The notes beneath the pieces were generated by a model. That model did not search any database, was not told the DNA's origin, and worked only from the letters and a program-made list of their open reading frames with translations. A DNA stretch of 64,000 nt from Cloeon dipterum (Eukaryota > Arthropoda > Insecta > Ephemeroptera > Baetidae), in contig NC_088790.1 in the NCBI RefSeq assembly GCF_949628265.1, positions 26,974,545 through 27,038,544 on the forward strand, in the 5' to 3' direction. The position numbers and the translations under genes were made by a program. Shown here one piece after another: positions 27,901 to 38,700 of the stretch; the first letter of the stretch is position 1, and each line of letters starts with the position of its first letter.

Positions 27901-30028
27901 TGGGTCAGTATGATCTGCTTTGCACGCGAAAAAAAGCGCAACACGAGAAATGGAAAGAAATGCTTATTTGTCTGACCTACGTCGCACAGTGAGACACTAA
28001 CCTTTCACCCTTTGCTGCTGATAGAGAGGCTGGATCGCGTGCTGATCCGTTTAAAAAATTAATTGATCGCAAATAAAAGAAAATAAATCAAGTATGTAAT
28101 TAAATCTAATTAAAAAAATATTTAAAAAATCCTGATTCATGGTCTGCCGGGTTGATTTAATTTTTCAAGTTCAAACAAGATAAAATTTTCTCTTTCTCGA
28201 CAACTTATCCACTTTTGCAGCTAATTTAAAATGCACGGAATCTTTTAAATAAAAATATTTCAATTCCAATTCGTTCGAATTTGAACGTCAACTCTCAAAT
28301 TTAAACCAAAAGAGAAAAACTAGGTCATGTTATGATGCGAAATGAAATGAAGAATGAATAAAACAAACAACGATTACTTCAGGAACTCCTAAAATTCCGT
28401 GAAACGCTTTTTCCTATCAAACAAATTGTGCAGCCATGCATACCAAACGTAGAAATAATTTTAGTTTTACAGCAAATGACGAAATTACTGATGTTAAAAA
28501 TTTTATGTACTCACAAATGCAGCAGACGGCGAGCATGCGGACCGACTCGTCAGGTGGTTGGCACTCCGGGAAGAAGGGTTTGAGCACGTAGACGCTGAAG
28601 GTGAGCGCCACGATGGCCTGAGAGCACGGCCGCACGATCATGCACTCGATCCACAGCCGGATGAACGCGAGGAACGGGCCGAACGTCTCCATGATGTACG
28701 CGTAGTCGGCGCCCGACTTGGAAATCATGCATCCCAGTTCGGCGTAGCAGTAGGCGCCGAACATGGAGAAGATGCCCGACGTAACCCAAACGATCAGCGA
28801 CGCGTTCACGCTGCCCGTGTACTTCAGCACGCCCGTCGGCGCCACGAAGATGCCTAGAAATCCGGGCACACATTTTTGTAACGAGGGACAAAATTTCTGA
28901 AATTTTTAAAGATGAGCCAACCTGGCCAATTAATTCAATTTGTCATCGGAAAATTGCTGTTTGCACGATTTATATCTTTCTTAGATCCATTTTGATAAAT
29001 TTTCGATTTTTTAACCATTTTAATTTTTTATTGAGACCAAAATCTCTCAGATCTGAACCAGTTTTAGGTTTTTTAGACTTGATTGAATAAATTGTTGATC
29101 AAAATTTTACAAAAATGATATAAATTTAAATAAATATTGATTTACATAACATTCCTATTTTAATTTTGTACTTAATGGAATTTGGACCACTGAAAGCCAG
29201 GATTTAATTTTTTAATTTATATATTTTTGTCTTTTTAAAGATTAAATAAATTTTTATCCAAACATTATGATTTAAAATGTAGAATACAAAATTTTGTCAT
29301 TTTCTGTGAGTGTTAAATTTATTATTTCATAAAAAATATTGACTCTTGGTCATGTTACATTATTTGCAGAGCAAACATAGTCTGAAGTTCAACAATTTTT
29401 AAAATAAATAGTATAGATGTAGTTGTGTTTTAAACGATAAAATAACCAGAAAAAGAAAGGTTTCGTGATGAAACTGGTTTTGGTTTGAAGTGCTCAAAAC
29501 TTATCACTTGAAAAACGGTAATATTTGAACTTCCCTTTGTCTGGGCGACACGTGTGATCTAAAGTATGGAAAATTACTGGCCCAATATCTAAATATATTT
29601 TTAAAAAAAATAAATCGGACAGTTTTGATTTGATTTAAATAACAAATTCGATTTTTCCGCATAACAGATCAATAGCAATTCTTTATGCATGATGCTGCGC
29701 CCGATTTCATCAGACGAATATACTCGGAACAAACGGGCAATTTTCCACGGAAGAGAATTAGGGGCGCCGAGCCGGAATCGAGCTGGCTTTCAGTCAAATT
29801 TCCAGGGAAAAGCCACCCTCGTGCTGGCTGCAGCACGAGGCACGCCAAGGGGTGACACCCACCTGAGCCGATGATACTGCCGACGATGACGGTGATGCCG
29901 TTGACCAGGGTCATCTTGGCCTCCAGCCGGATTTCGCCGCCGTTGGACGCGGCCGCCGGCGCCGCAGGCTGCTCATTTTCCTCGCCTGCGTTGGACAGGG
30001 ATTTTCGGGACAACACCTCCGCCGACAT
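9948..30028 (-). CDS. SLC7 L-type amino acid transporter light chain (LAT/minidiscs-like), 11 exons
   Basis: Predicted 496-residue, 12-TM amino-acid exchanger of the heteromeric (4F2hc-partnered) family, acting at the plasma membrane. Exons in transcript order: 29863-30028, 28515-28853, 15670-15795, 14133-14226, 13174-13342, 13008-13111, 12846-12942, 12715-12789, 11648-11807, 11484-11576, 9948-10015. Every junction is GT-AG and phase-consistent. Family marks: TM1 [14 protein letters not shown] (residues 50-63); EC followed by VRPCSQAI in TM3; Cys153 in [13 protein letters not shown], the position of the disulfide to the heavy chain; [16 protein letters not shown] around TM6 (the gating region) followed by [15 protein letters not shown]; the GACEGQMPE loop; and the conserved tail LLQKLLFVV before the stop. 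The cytosolic N-terminus (1-36) is Ala/Glu-rich. Substrates are probably large neutral amino acids, by family inference. Intron 2 is 12.7 kb and full of MITEs; introns 5, 6, 7 and 9 are 56-71 nt. Confidence 0.95.
10151..10191. other. Small hairpin in intron 10 of transporter
   Basis: TAGGCAACC is followed after about 23 nt by its inverted copy GGTTGCCTA, with partly pairing GCGCG/GCGTG inside. Its function is unknown and it may be chance. Confidence 0.35.
10602..10982. mobile_element. Family D palindromic element copy 1
   Basis: A nearly complete inverted repeat with arms of about 150-180 bp. The ends pair AATCGATTC/GAATCGATT and the inner arms pair CAAAACAATATGAATGCGAG with its complement. 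The copy at 53.0 kb is highly similar. Both arms carry GCATGCGCA-type words. It lies in intron 10 of the transporter and has no coding capacity. Confidence 0.8.
16842..17121 (+). mobile_element. Family A hAT-like MITE copy 1
   Basis: Ends CAGCGGGG...CCCCGCTG. The 8 bp before (GCAAAAAA) and after (GCAATAAA) match at 7 of 8 positions, as expected for an hAT target duplication. The interior has the family core CAAGATGGCGTCTGAATGTG. It lies in intron 2 of the transporter. Confidence 0.88.
18956..18977. repeat. (ATTT)n microsatellite
   Basis: Five perfect ATTT units in intron 2 of the transporter. Confidence 0.85.
20709..20727. repeat. (AC)n microsatellite
   Basis: A short AC run in a locally GC-richer stretch (20580-20900) of transporter intron 2. 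No exon is supported there. Confidence 0.8.
21760..22021 (+). mobile_element. Family A hAT-like MITE copy 2
   Basis: Complete CAGCGGGG...CCCCGCTG ends with the internal family core. The flanking 8-mers ATTTTAAC and ATATTTAC agree at 6 positions, consistent with an old target duplication. It lies in intron 2 of the transporter. Confidence 0.87.
22661..22914 (+). mobile_element. Family A hAT-like MITE copy 3, eroded right end
   Basis: The left end is intact (CAGCGGGG). The right end stops at CGAATCTG, lacking the final GTCCCCGCTG-type bases seen in sister copies. The flanking 8-mers GAATACAT and GAATAAAT match at 7 of 8 positions, so the terminal bases were lost while the target duplication stayed. 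It lies in intron 2 of the transporter. Confidence 0.82.
23772..24207 (+). mobile_element. Family C long-arm foldback element copy 1
   Basis: About 435 bp made of two inverted arms of about 200 bp around a short spacer near 23,985. The ends read AATTCACCAGTTGCATAAA and ...TTTATGCAACTGGTCAATT. The arms share GCCGCCAACAGATGG and GACGTGCTGAAAACCAAAAT with their complements. It is near-identical to copies at 25,963 and 49,120. It lies in intron 2 of the transporter and has no protein. Confidence 0.88.
24896..25240 (-). mobile_element. Family B MITE, degraded copy
   Basis: It aligns with the interior of family B (GATCTGTCCAAC, AGGGAAACTCTT, TTTCAAGTAAGGAGACAG) but is divergent and lacks clear termini. 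The boundaries are approximate. Confidence 0.6.
25963..26393 (+). mobile_element. Family C long-arm foldback element copy 2
   Basis: Same structure as the copy at 23,772, with ends AATTGACCAGTTGCATAAA and TTTATGCAACTGGTCAATT. It is about 1.8 kb from that copy in the same orientation, inside the same intron. Confidence 0.88.
26394..28514. other. Rest of transporter intron 2, no feature seen
   Basis: AT-rich intron sequence between the second foldback element and exon 2 of the transporter. One moderately GC-rich patch (27,190-27,520) has open frames but no splice-consistent exon or recognisable protein. Confidence 0.4.
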
Positions 30029-30054
30029 GCTCGTGCAGCGGAGAGCACACTGCT

Positions 30055-30074
30055 ACTGACTGACTGACGACTGA
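30055..30074 (-). promoter_or_regulatory. Clustered TCAGT initiator motifs, transporter gene
   Basis: Four overlapping or adjacent TCAGT words on the minus strand (ACTGA on plus), 27-46 nt upstream of the transporter ATG. TCAGT is the core of the arthropod initiator, so this is a plausible start-site cluster giving a very short 5' UTR. A GA-rich run (30,120-30,150) lies just upstream. Confidence 0.4.
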
Positions 30075-30349
30075 GAGAGCAGCGCCCGAGCCAGGGATCG
30101 ATGCAAACAGCTCCGAGCCGAGAGAGTGAGAGAGAGAGAAAGAGAGGAAGGAGCGGTGGCTGCGGCGGGCGCACGCACTCCACCGCGCGCACCGCGTGTG
30201 CCCCCAGCGCAGGGGTGCCGTCGCCGCCGATGCCGCTGCCGCGCGCAATATCGACGCCCGTTTCGGCGCCAAAGCAGCAACTAACTACTAACCACTTTCC
30301 TTCTTCTTACTTAGTTCTTGCGAGAGCCAAACGAGCGGAAATCTGCTGA

Positions 30350-31830
30350 TAAGATTTACACTTCCGACAGTTTATTTTCGATTTTATTATCACTCCCATG
30401 CAAATCCAGACATTCGGAAAATCGCTAACTTGTATTGTTAGGTCAAAATCATTGTTGTTGACATAGATATTGATCATGATTTTTTTTTAAAGAGGAATGG
30501 TACTGGAAAATCCTGGAAAATGCTTGTTGCCAATGCATAAACTCGTCCCTTAGGATTCAGTTAAAGACTAAATTGACCTAAGGAGCGCTGTAATTTTTTG
30601 AGAAAATTGGCTGGAAAGTTGCCGTGCTTTTCAAATGGTAATGGCTGTCTCCTTACTTGAAATCCGATTTAATTTCAAAACCAAGAGTTTCCCCAATAAG
30701 TGGCATACACCGTTGGACAGATCTCGACCAGAGGAATCGTAATATGCCAAGAAAATATGTTCAAGCACTGGAAATTTTGGAGAACATTGGCAATAATTTG
30801 AATTTTTATTGTAGGAAGGTCCTTTTTTATTATTGCAAATTGTTGGAAAAATTATTTATCGATCGATTGTTTATGGCATCCGACAGTTCAAATAATTTTC
30901 AATTGTTGCTCTGTATCATTCCACTTTAAATAAATCAACCCACAATTATGTAATTTTTAAAATTTGTTGTTTTTAAATTTTGATCTGCTTCCTTGTTTAA
31001 AATTTATCAATGATTTGATAACTTAGCAAAAACCTTCCGATCATCGTTAATTATTACATTCGAAATCTAATCAGCCCCAAATTTCCTGGGCGCGGAGTCT
31101 CAAAATTTAGCGGCTGTGACTGCAATCCTCAGTTTTTGGGCAAATTTCAAAAGCAGGGGATTTGAATTTTACAGTTTTGCAAAGAGAAATAAAATTTAGC
31201 GTAAACACCAAACATTTAATCGCTATAGTTATCCTAATATTGATAAAAATTCAGAAAATCAAAAATTCATATTGATTACGAAAAAATTGAATTTTGCATT
31301 TTCCGAGGGATGTAGAAATAAATTTTGATTAGTAAGTTACGGCCAAAAACAGCTGGCTGAAAATTGCGTATGTTTTTCTTTTTCTAAGGCAAAGAAAAGC
31401 TTTTATTTCCTTTTCTGAAGCCAACAATAAAAGTTGTCTGTGGAAACAAATTCTCCCACAAAAGACTGTTTTCGGAGTGCAAACAAGCATTAATGACAAA
31501 GTCTAGACTTTGGAATACTGAAGTAGCGTGGTGCAAATAATAAATTGTAGGAGATACCTATCCTCTATGTCGTCCGAAAATAAGCCATTTAGCGAGACAA
31601 GCCCGCCCTCGTGTTGCAAAACGCTATCAACAAGTAAAAATGATGTGATTCGAAAGGTGTCGATAATTAGCAAATCACGCGGCGCGCGAACCTCGGGTTT
31701 TATTATCGGCATCAACCCGAATTAGCACCTGCGCCTGCACCTGTTTACCGTGGCGTCTCGCGCAAACAGGTTTCGCTCTTCAATGAATCTTCAATGAATA
31801 ATCAAACAGAATTTTTTTGAGACGTTTCAT
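30350..31830. other. Intergenic between transporter and PGC-1 genes
   Basis: Holds one family B MITE (30,488-30,929). The remainder is AT-rich without supported exons. Both flanking genes point left, so this is the upstream region of the transporter. Confidence 0.5.
30488..30929 (+). mobile_element. Family B MITE copy 2
   Basis: Ends TTAAAGAGGAATGGTAC and GTATCATTCCACTTTAA, full length, upstream of the transporter promoter. The shared internal open frame is disrupted here (AGGAATCGTAATATG). Confidence 0.85.
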
Positions 31831-31835
31831 ACAAT

Positions 31836-31841
31836 TTTATT
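31836..31841 (-). terminator. Candidate poly(A) signal of PGC-1 gene
   Basis: AATAAA on the minus strand, about 860 nt beyond the stop codon at 32702, at the end of a stretch with higher GC content than the flanking DNA. Confidence 0.35.
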
Positions 31842-32059
31842 CGTGGTTCATTTTCAACAAGTAGTAGAACATTTAGGACAGGGCAGATCCACTGCTCGCT
31901 GCCGGCAAATCAACATCATTCAACATTTCAGCTGCCCTTTGAAAATATCCACCCGAACATGATTCAGTTTCGTGTAAAGTGTGTGTCACATTTAGCGTAG
32001 GCTACATTAGAATAACAGCTAAACAGTATAGTAGGCTAAGTTATATAGTGATTTCGCTG

Positions 32060-32082
32060 GTGTGTGTGTGTGTTTGTGTGTG
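32060..32082. repeat. (TG)n microsatellite
   Basis: A TG/TTTG run in the predicted 3' UTR of the PGC-1 gene. Confidence 0.8.
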
Positions 32083-32701
32083 GCATAACAAGATCATTTT
32101 CGTAATTATTCCCCGTCTTTCATCGCCTTCGTTCTGCTACTGTATTCTACTCTGATCACATTCTATGGCACGAACCTTTTCTCGATTAATTTAATCTTGA
32201 TTTCTTCCGCACTCTGGTAACAAACTTTGAAGCACTTGAGTTAAGCCAACGATCGGTCCAGCGTGCCGGAGCGACACATAATCAAGTGCCTGCCTGCCAG
32301 TACCGATATTCATTTTTCAACCGACAGGGTTCCCAATCGTTACCCTTTTGGTTGCTAAATTAATTTTAAAACCAATGTAAAAAATGCGGATGAAACATTT
32401 TGAAAGAAATGAAAGGAAAATAAAATCTTAATCGCTAATTCACGGGAATTTACAAATCAGGCCTAAAAATATGATGTACACTTTGAGAAAAAGCTTAAGT
32501 TAAAAAAAATTAAAACCCAGTTTCTGATGGTTTTGTTTGTTTGTTTGTTGGAACCCTGCTATTTATTAGAGAAAATTCTTGGAAAACGACTGCTCTCTCT
32601 CTCTTTCTTTCTATTTGTCGACTACCACTCCAGAGGTGGCTGCAGAGGAGGAAATGGGCTCTCACTCACCCTGAGCTCCGCCTCGCCGGCCGCCACGGTG
32701 G

Positions 32702-35700
32702 TCAGAGCAGCTTGCCCCGCTTCTGCAGCTTGGCCTGAGTTTCCCGCAGCAGGTTGTCGAATGTGTCTTCGTGGTGCAAGTTGCCGCCTTTGTTGCGACT
32801 ATTCTGAGCATCTGCAAAGCAAATCGAACCAAATGATCAAATAAAGGTCGTGAATGGAAAATCCTCTGGAGAAAGAAAAGGGATGCTGAGCGTTTTCAGC
32901 AGGGGATTTTTCACTCCTGATCTCGAATGGCAATTATTTTAATAGATTTTTTATTGTCTTTTCATGTTCTGGTAACAAAATTCTAGTTTTTAAAATTATT
33001 TTTGGGCTAAATTCGAAGTAGCTAACAAATCCTCTGTCGCCAAAAATACCACGACGCAGAATTAATTGAGGAAATGACACTTTAAAAATAAACTGTGGAA
33101 TAATGCTTTGTTAAAATTTATCTAGAAAACAAGACCTTATAAGATTTAGAATTTTAAAAAATTAAACAAAGACTGCATGTATCGCAAGTATAGCCAAAAC
33201 TTCATTCTATAATGGGATAAACCGTGAAGATCATTTTAAAATTTATCTTTTACTAAGCTTATATTAAGATTTTAAAAGTAAGACGCGCACAAGGCGCTAT
33301 AATATGCAATGTCGATAGCTTGGAGGGTGCGACAGTTTTAATTTTCTAATAATTCAACAGGTTGATGGATTGGAAGTCACAATATCTCTAACGAATTGTC
33401 TCGCCGAGCCCTACTACCTGACCTACCCTGACGACCATTTTCAGGATACCCCACCCTGAGATCGGTCCCGGGGCTACTTTTCGCGATTTTTTCATCGTCA
33501 GGGCGCCGCCCCTTTTGCTTACTTTGAATCGGCACCAAACGTCTAGCATGAAGCGTTTATTAAAAAAATAATTTAAGATTTCGGGAATATATGATTTAAA
33601 AAAAACAGGGTTGCATAATTATAATGCTTACTATCCAGTTTTTTCAGCATTGAAATTTTTACCAATTTCTTGGGAAACAAAGAAATGAATTTATTCCATA
33701 TTTTCCAGTGAAAATCGTATATATTTGCGGTTGCAGTGGTCTGAATTTCCTCTACTGTTCATATTTTTCTTTTAAATTGCCATTTTCTGCCTCAATTTCG
33801 CCAAACATTTCTCTCTGACAGTTTTTCAAGTCAAGGTCATGAGCTAGTGATTAGAAAATTAAATAAAACTGAGGTGCAAACATTGCCTGCAAGAAATTGG
33901 TTAAAATTTAAAAACAAAACGCTTTTTACCACTGCACTGCATTTTTTTAAAGCCCTGGAAAAATCATGTTCCTATTTTCTGTCTTTAAATCTGCTTTAGG
34001 AGATTGTTGAAATATTCAAAGAAAAATGCAGAAAATTTATTATGTCAGTCAATTGTGGCCCAATCAAAGTTCCTGATTAAACAATTTTATGTTCAAATTA
34101 TTAAAAAAAACTAGCTTTAACTGGTTTAATGTGGTCTTAAAAATTACGATGCGGTGACAATTGTCTAAATGTCTAACAAAAACTGTCATTGGAGATATAA
34201 CATTTCGTCAGAGAGTGGCTCAATCCTGTTTACTAGTACACCATCCCTCATAAAAATTTCTAGCCAGCAGACAAATTCCTCAGTAGTATTTTTCTAGATT
34301 AAAATCATTTTCCAGTCAAAAAAATTACATTGTTTTTTGAAAGCAATAAAACTCTGACATCGAGTCTTGTCAGGTGTGTATCAACTTAAAGTGCTTTAAA
34401 ACTAAACAAAACACAACAAAGCTGTTAATATTTACCTAAATCAGAGTATCGAACTTTGCAGAACGACCTTCTCCCTCCAAAACACAAATCGTACTTGGGC
34501 AGATCGGGGTTGTCGTTTCCGCGCTCCACGGCGTCATAAGCGTGATTTTTGCAGGCAAAGGTTACAAACCCATAGTTGTCTCTGCGGATCAAATTAATAA
34601 CTTAAGTAATCAGTAATTTATTTTAATTGTTGGCCATCCTTACCCGTGCTCCCTAAAGTGGATGGAGATGTCGATGATTGGCCCAAAGGCTTCAAATCTC
34701 TTCCGAACCTCCACTTTGGTTGTTCCGTCCGGCAGCCGACCGACATAAATTACTCTTCGCTCCTCCACCTGCCGCTGACGGTCCTTGCCGTTCAAGTACC
34801 ACTCTGAACTGGTATTGCTTGTGTGGCTGCTCGCTGTGCTGGCTTGAGAATTGGACCTGCCACAAAAAACGAGAGAAATTATTTACTGTGGCAGAAAAAT
34901 ACTTCAAGACTGCAATACGAAAAGGTAAAATATTCAAATTTGAAAATCCAACTCTGCTAATTAAAGGTGAACTCTTAACAGCGTTGCGTTGAAATCATCA
35001 CTGCCTAACCTAGTTTTCGAACCTGAACAACTTTTTGAGTTTCGAAAAATTATCAGGTTGAAGGTCAGGGTCTCCTTTCGCGACCTTATTTCGAACATTA
35101 AAAATTAAGGGGTGATTTTTTCATTTTTTCAAGGCTAAAATGTAGCCTGGGAAATTCTTCACAAGCACACCAAGTTTTAAAGGTGCAATCGCGATAGTTT
35201 AGCTGCAATTAGAATTCGCCTCTCGCTTGTCAAGTAATTATTTTCGCATTTCATTCGCCAATAATATTCAAATAATTCTAACTATTTAAGAAAAAAAGGC
35301 AATACCTGTTACGGCTCCTGCTGGAGTTAGAGTATCTGCTAATCTGTCTTGAAGCTCGCCTGTAGGAAGGAGAGTCGTGCCGCCTGCGCTTGGCGGACGA
35401 GGCTCCGGTTGAGCGAGATCTTGAGCTACATCCATCCAAAATAATAAATCAACAAATTCACATGACAGAAGGGATCAAATACTTGGAAGATCCAGAAGAG
35501 GAAAGGGATGAGGATCTCCCCTGTTTTCTCCTGGACTTTTGCCCACTTCGGCGGTAGGAACTGCAGCTGCTACTGCTACATGACGACCTTGAGGTTGATC
35601 TACCATGGAATTCGCTGTTGTGGGAACGGTACTGACGATTTTTGTGGGGGGAACGACTAGGTCTGAAACACGATTGAGCCTCAATGAGTAAACGGCGAAG

Positions 35701-38700
35701 TTTTGAGTTGTTGAAGCAGTGTGAATCGTTGTTGGTCCAAAATATAAAAGAACTCACCATTAAATTTTATGATAAGAGGAAAAAGGAAAATTAAAAAGGT
35801 TAGATCTCATTTATTTAAAAACGTGAGTAGTTTTTATTTGGGAATATTTTTGTCCTGAGTTTACTGCTCATCAGGATTCTTATCCCAAAAAAAAAATTTG
35901 CCGATCCCGTGGTCAATTTTTTTATAGAAAATTTACATCATGCATTGATGCATGTGGTCTGGACTTAAGAAAATGTATAAATTTCCGGTTTTCTCAAACT
36001 TTTCTCGAGCACAAAGATTTATTCAAGGGAAAGAAAATTGAGCATCTAATTTTTTATCCAGACCAATGAGAAGAAAATAAAGATTTCAGTGAAAATCCTA
36101 GATGTTAGTCCTCTTTCAAACGATATAGTTAGTTTTTGTTCAACATTATTTTTAATCTAGTCAACCAATCAAAATTCCAAGTCATGCATTTCTAAAGATT
36201 AAATTAAATCGCCTACACACCTTTCTACTTTTGAGAAGTCTTTATTTTCAGTTTTTGCCAGCTGCTGAGTGGAAATGTCATGGTCTTGAGTTTGAACCTC
36301 TACGCTGTGCATCTCAGGCTTCACGGCAACCTGTTCTGGCGACGCGGGGTGAGCTGGACTCGATAGGCAAGAGGAAGCATTGCTGATGGAACTGCTGGAG
36401 CCGCTCGCTTTCTGCCGATCCAGCTCCTCACGCCTACTGCGATACTCTTGCAAGTTGATCTTTTTCTTCACTTTCACAGGCTAAAAAATTAAAACCAAAG
36501 CTAAATTATTAAAAGTATTTTCCCCTCAAAAATGAGAAAATTTCAACAATTAAAATAGTCAAAAAAATTGTTTTCCACAACTATCTTAAAATCATCATTT
36601 GGAATTATTAAAAAAAAAATCTTACAGGCAGTGAAGGAGCTTCGGCAGCCTCCTTAAGGAGCGGGGCTGCCTCCTCGCTGGCGTCGCTGACCTCGCCAGA
36701 CTCAAGTCCGCTGTCCTTTTTGGAATTCTTGTCCCAAGTCGCAGCTGGCTTCAGTTCTTTGTTCTCTTTCGCAGTCTCAGAGGAGGTTCTGCTTGGCACC
36801 GGGCTAGGTTTGTACTCAACAGAGTTACTGTGCTGGAAATTGATCTGCGGCGGAGGACTTTCGCCGATGCTCGAGCAGTAGTCGTGGTCGCGCTGCACGG
36901 AGTCTCCGGCAGCAACCTGCGCAAAAAAATATGTTAAAACTTGTAATGTGGTGATTACAGAGATTATTTTCATTCGTTTTATTTTTTTAAATTGATTTAA
37001 TGTTGTTACAATGAGGATTGCGATTAAAAAAAGGAGCAGGTAATTCATAGCATGAAATTTCATTGTTTTTTTTTTAAACTAGTTTTAGGGGAATTAAATC
37101 CAGAACAAAATAGAACAAAAGAACCACTCTTGAAGTCTTGAAGCCTACAAAGGTGCTACAAACCGTTTGAATGAGTGAACTCTTGACAAAAGTAATTTAA
37201 TAGAGGCTACTGCAGTGCAAAAAGCGTTTCCCTTTTTTTCATGTTTAATTACTCACAATCTTGAGCAGCTTATTCCTGTTGAGAGTGGCAGCAGCGTCCT
37301 GCATGCGAGTTCCGGTGACCAAGGGCTTTGAGGGAATGGCCGGGATTACGTGAATAACCTTGCGTGACGAGGCCTGAAATCAACACTCCCACGTAATAGA
37401 TGCTCACACGCGGATTGAGCTTATTATAAGCACCTTGATTTTCTCCACCATTTCCTGCGGCAGAGCATCGCGTATTTTCTGCTTGGACAGCACGAGGAGG
37501 TTGTTGGAAACGACGGGTAAACTCGACGGCACAACGTTGTCAATGTCTGTAGCTTGATTCACCTTGCTTGACGCCTCAAACTGCTCCATTAGAGATTTGA
37601 GGTCGGGGGCCTCAATGACTGGAACAAAGTGGGAGAGAAAAATGAGGAAGCTGAATTTTTAAAAGGTTACAAAACTGAAAACATTCTGCTATCAGAATTA
37701 TTGAAAATTATTGATTTGCGAATAGCACCGGCACCTTGTTGCGTGTTTAGTGATGTCATTGTTTGCAATGTTTATCTCTATAATAACCCAAGATGAATGG
37801 GTGCAATGACATGCGGTTGCAGCAATTGATGGCAAAGGTTTTTAGAATGCCAAGAAATAAGTGTCACGATGAATGATTTAAATATTGAGCGAATAACACA
37901 TGAAGCAATGATATTTTTGTGCTGTAAGATTCCAGCAAACAAGTAAAGTCAATTTATTAATAAATGATTATAGTTCACGCATCTCAAAATATAAATTAAT
38001 AATTTTTGGGCAGTGTAGAACAGTGTAGGAGAATGCAGAAAATATTTTTAGGACTTATTCACGATGATATTCTTCATAAAAAATTAATTACGACTTTATT
38101 CATGACATTTATCACCCTATCGTCAACAGGTTGTTGCTGAATCTTTCTTTTTTATGGTCTTGCAAAATAACAACAAATTTAGTTTTGAACTTTAGCTAAA
38201 ATGCCAAATTTAAAAGCTTAAGGTCTATTTTTTCGAATTCAAACAAGGAGGTTAATTTTAGATGAAAATAAAACAGATTCTAATCAAAATTGATCACACG
38301 GAAATTGTGAAAAAATACTGATGCCTTAATCGGTTGAAAAACGCCCATATTCGACGTTTCTCTATTTGCTTGCACAATCAGGGAGTGTAACTTTACAAAT
38401 TGTGCAAGGAGATCAATAGCATAAACCGTTGAAGCGCTAGTTTGCATTGCAATGTCATTAAATCCCAAGCTTCATCTGCAAACCTGTCCCTTCAAACACT
38501 TGCCAGTCCTTTTCTCACCTCATTTGCACCTCCGGCTAAGGACATTTCTGAATTTGTTTTATAAAGTTTAGGGCGAGGTTAAGTGTGGATCCATCAGCCT
38601 GAAATTGCATGCCAATTTAGATGCTTCAGAAAAAAAATAACAAAACTGCACAGCCCACATTTTGTAATCTTCAAGATTTACTTCAGCCAAATTAGGAAAT

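Noticed and set aside
28558..28857. Plus-strand 99-codon ORF
   Set aside because: Antisense of transporter exon 2; His/Arg-rich composition is the mirror of a membrane-protein exon.
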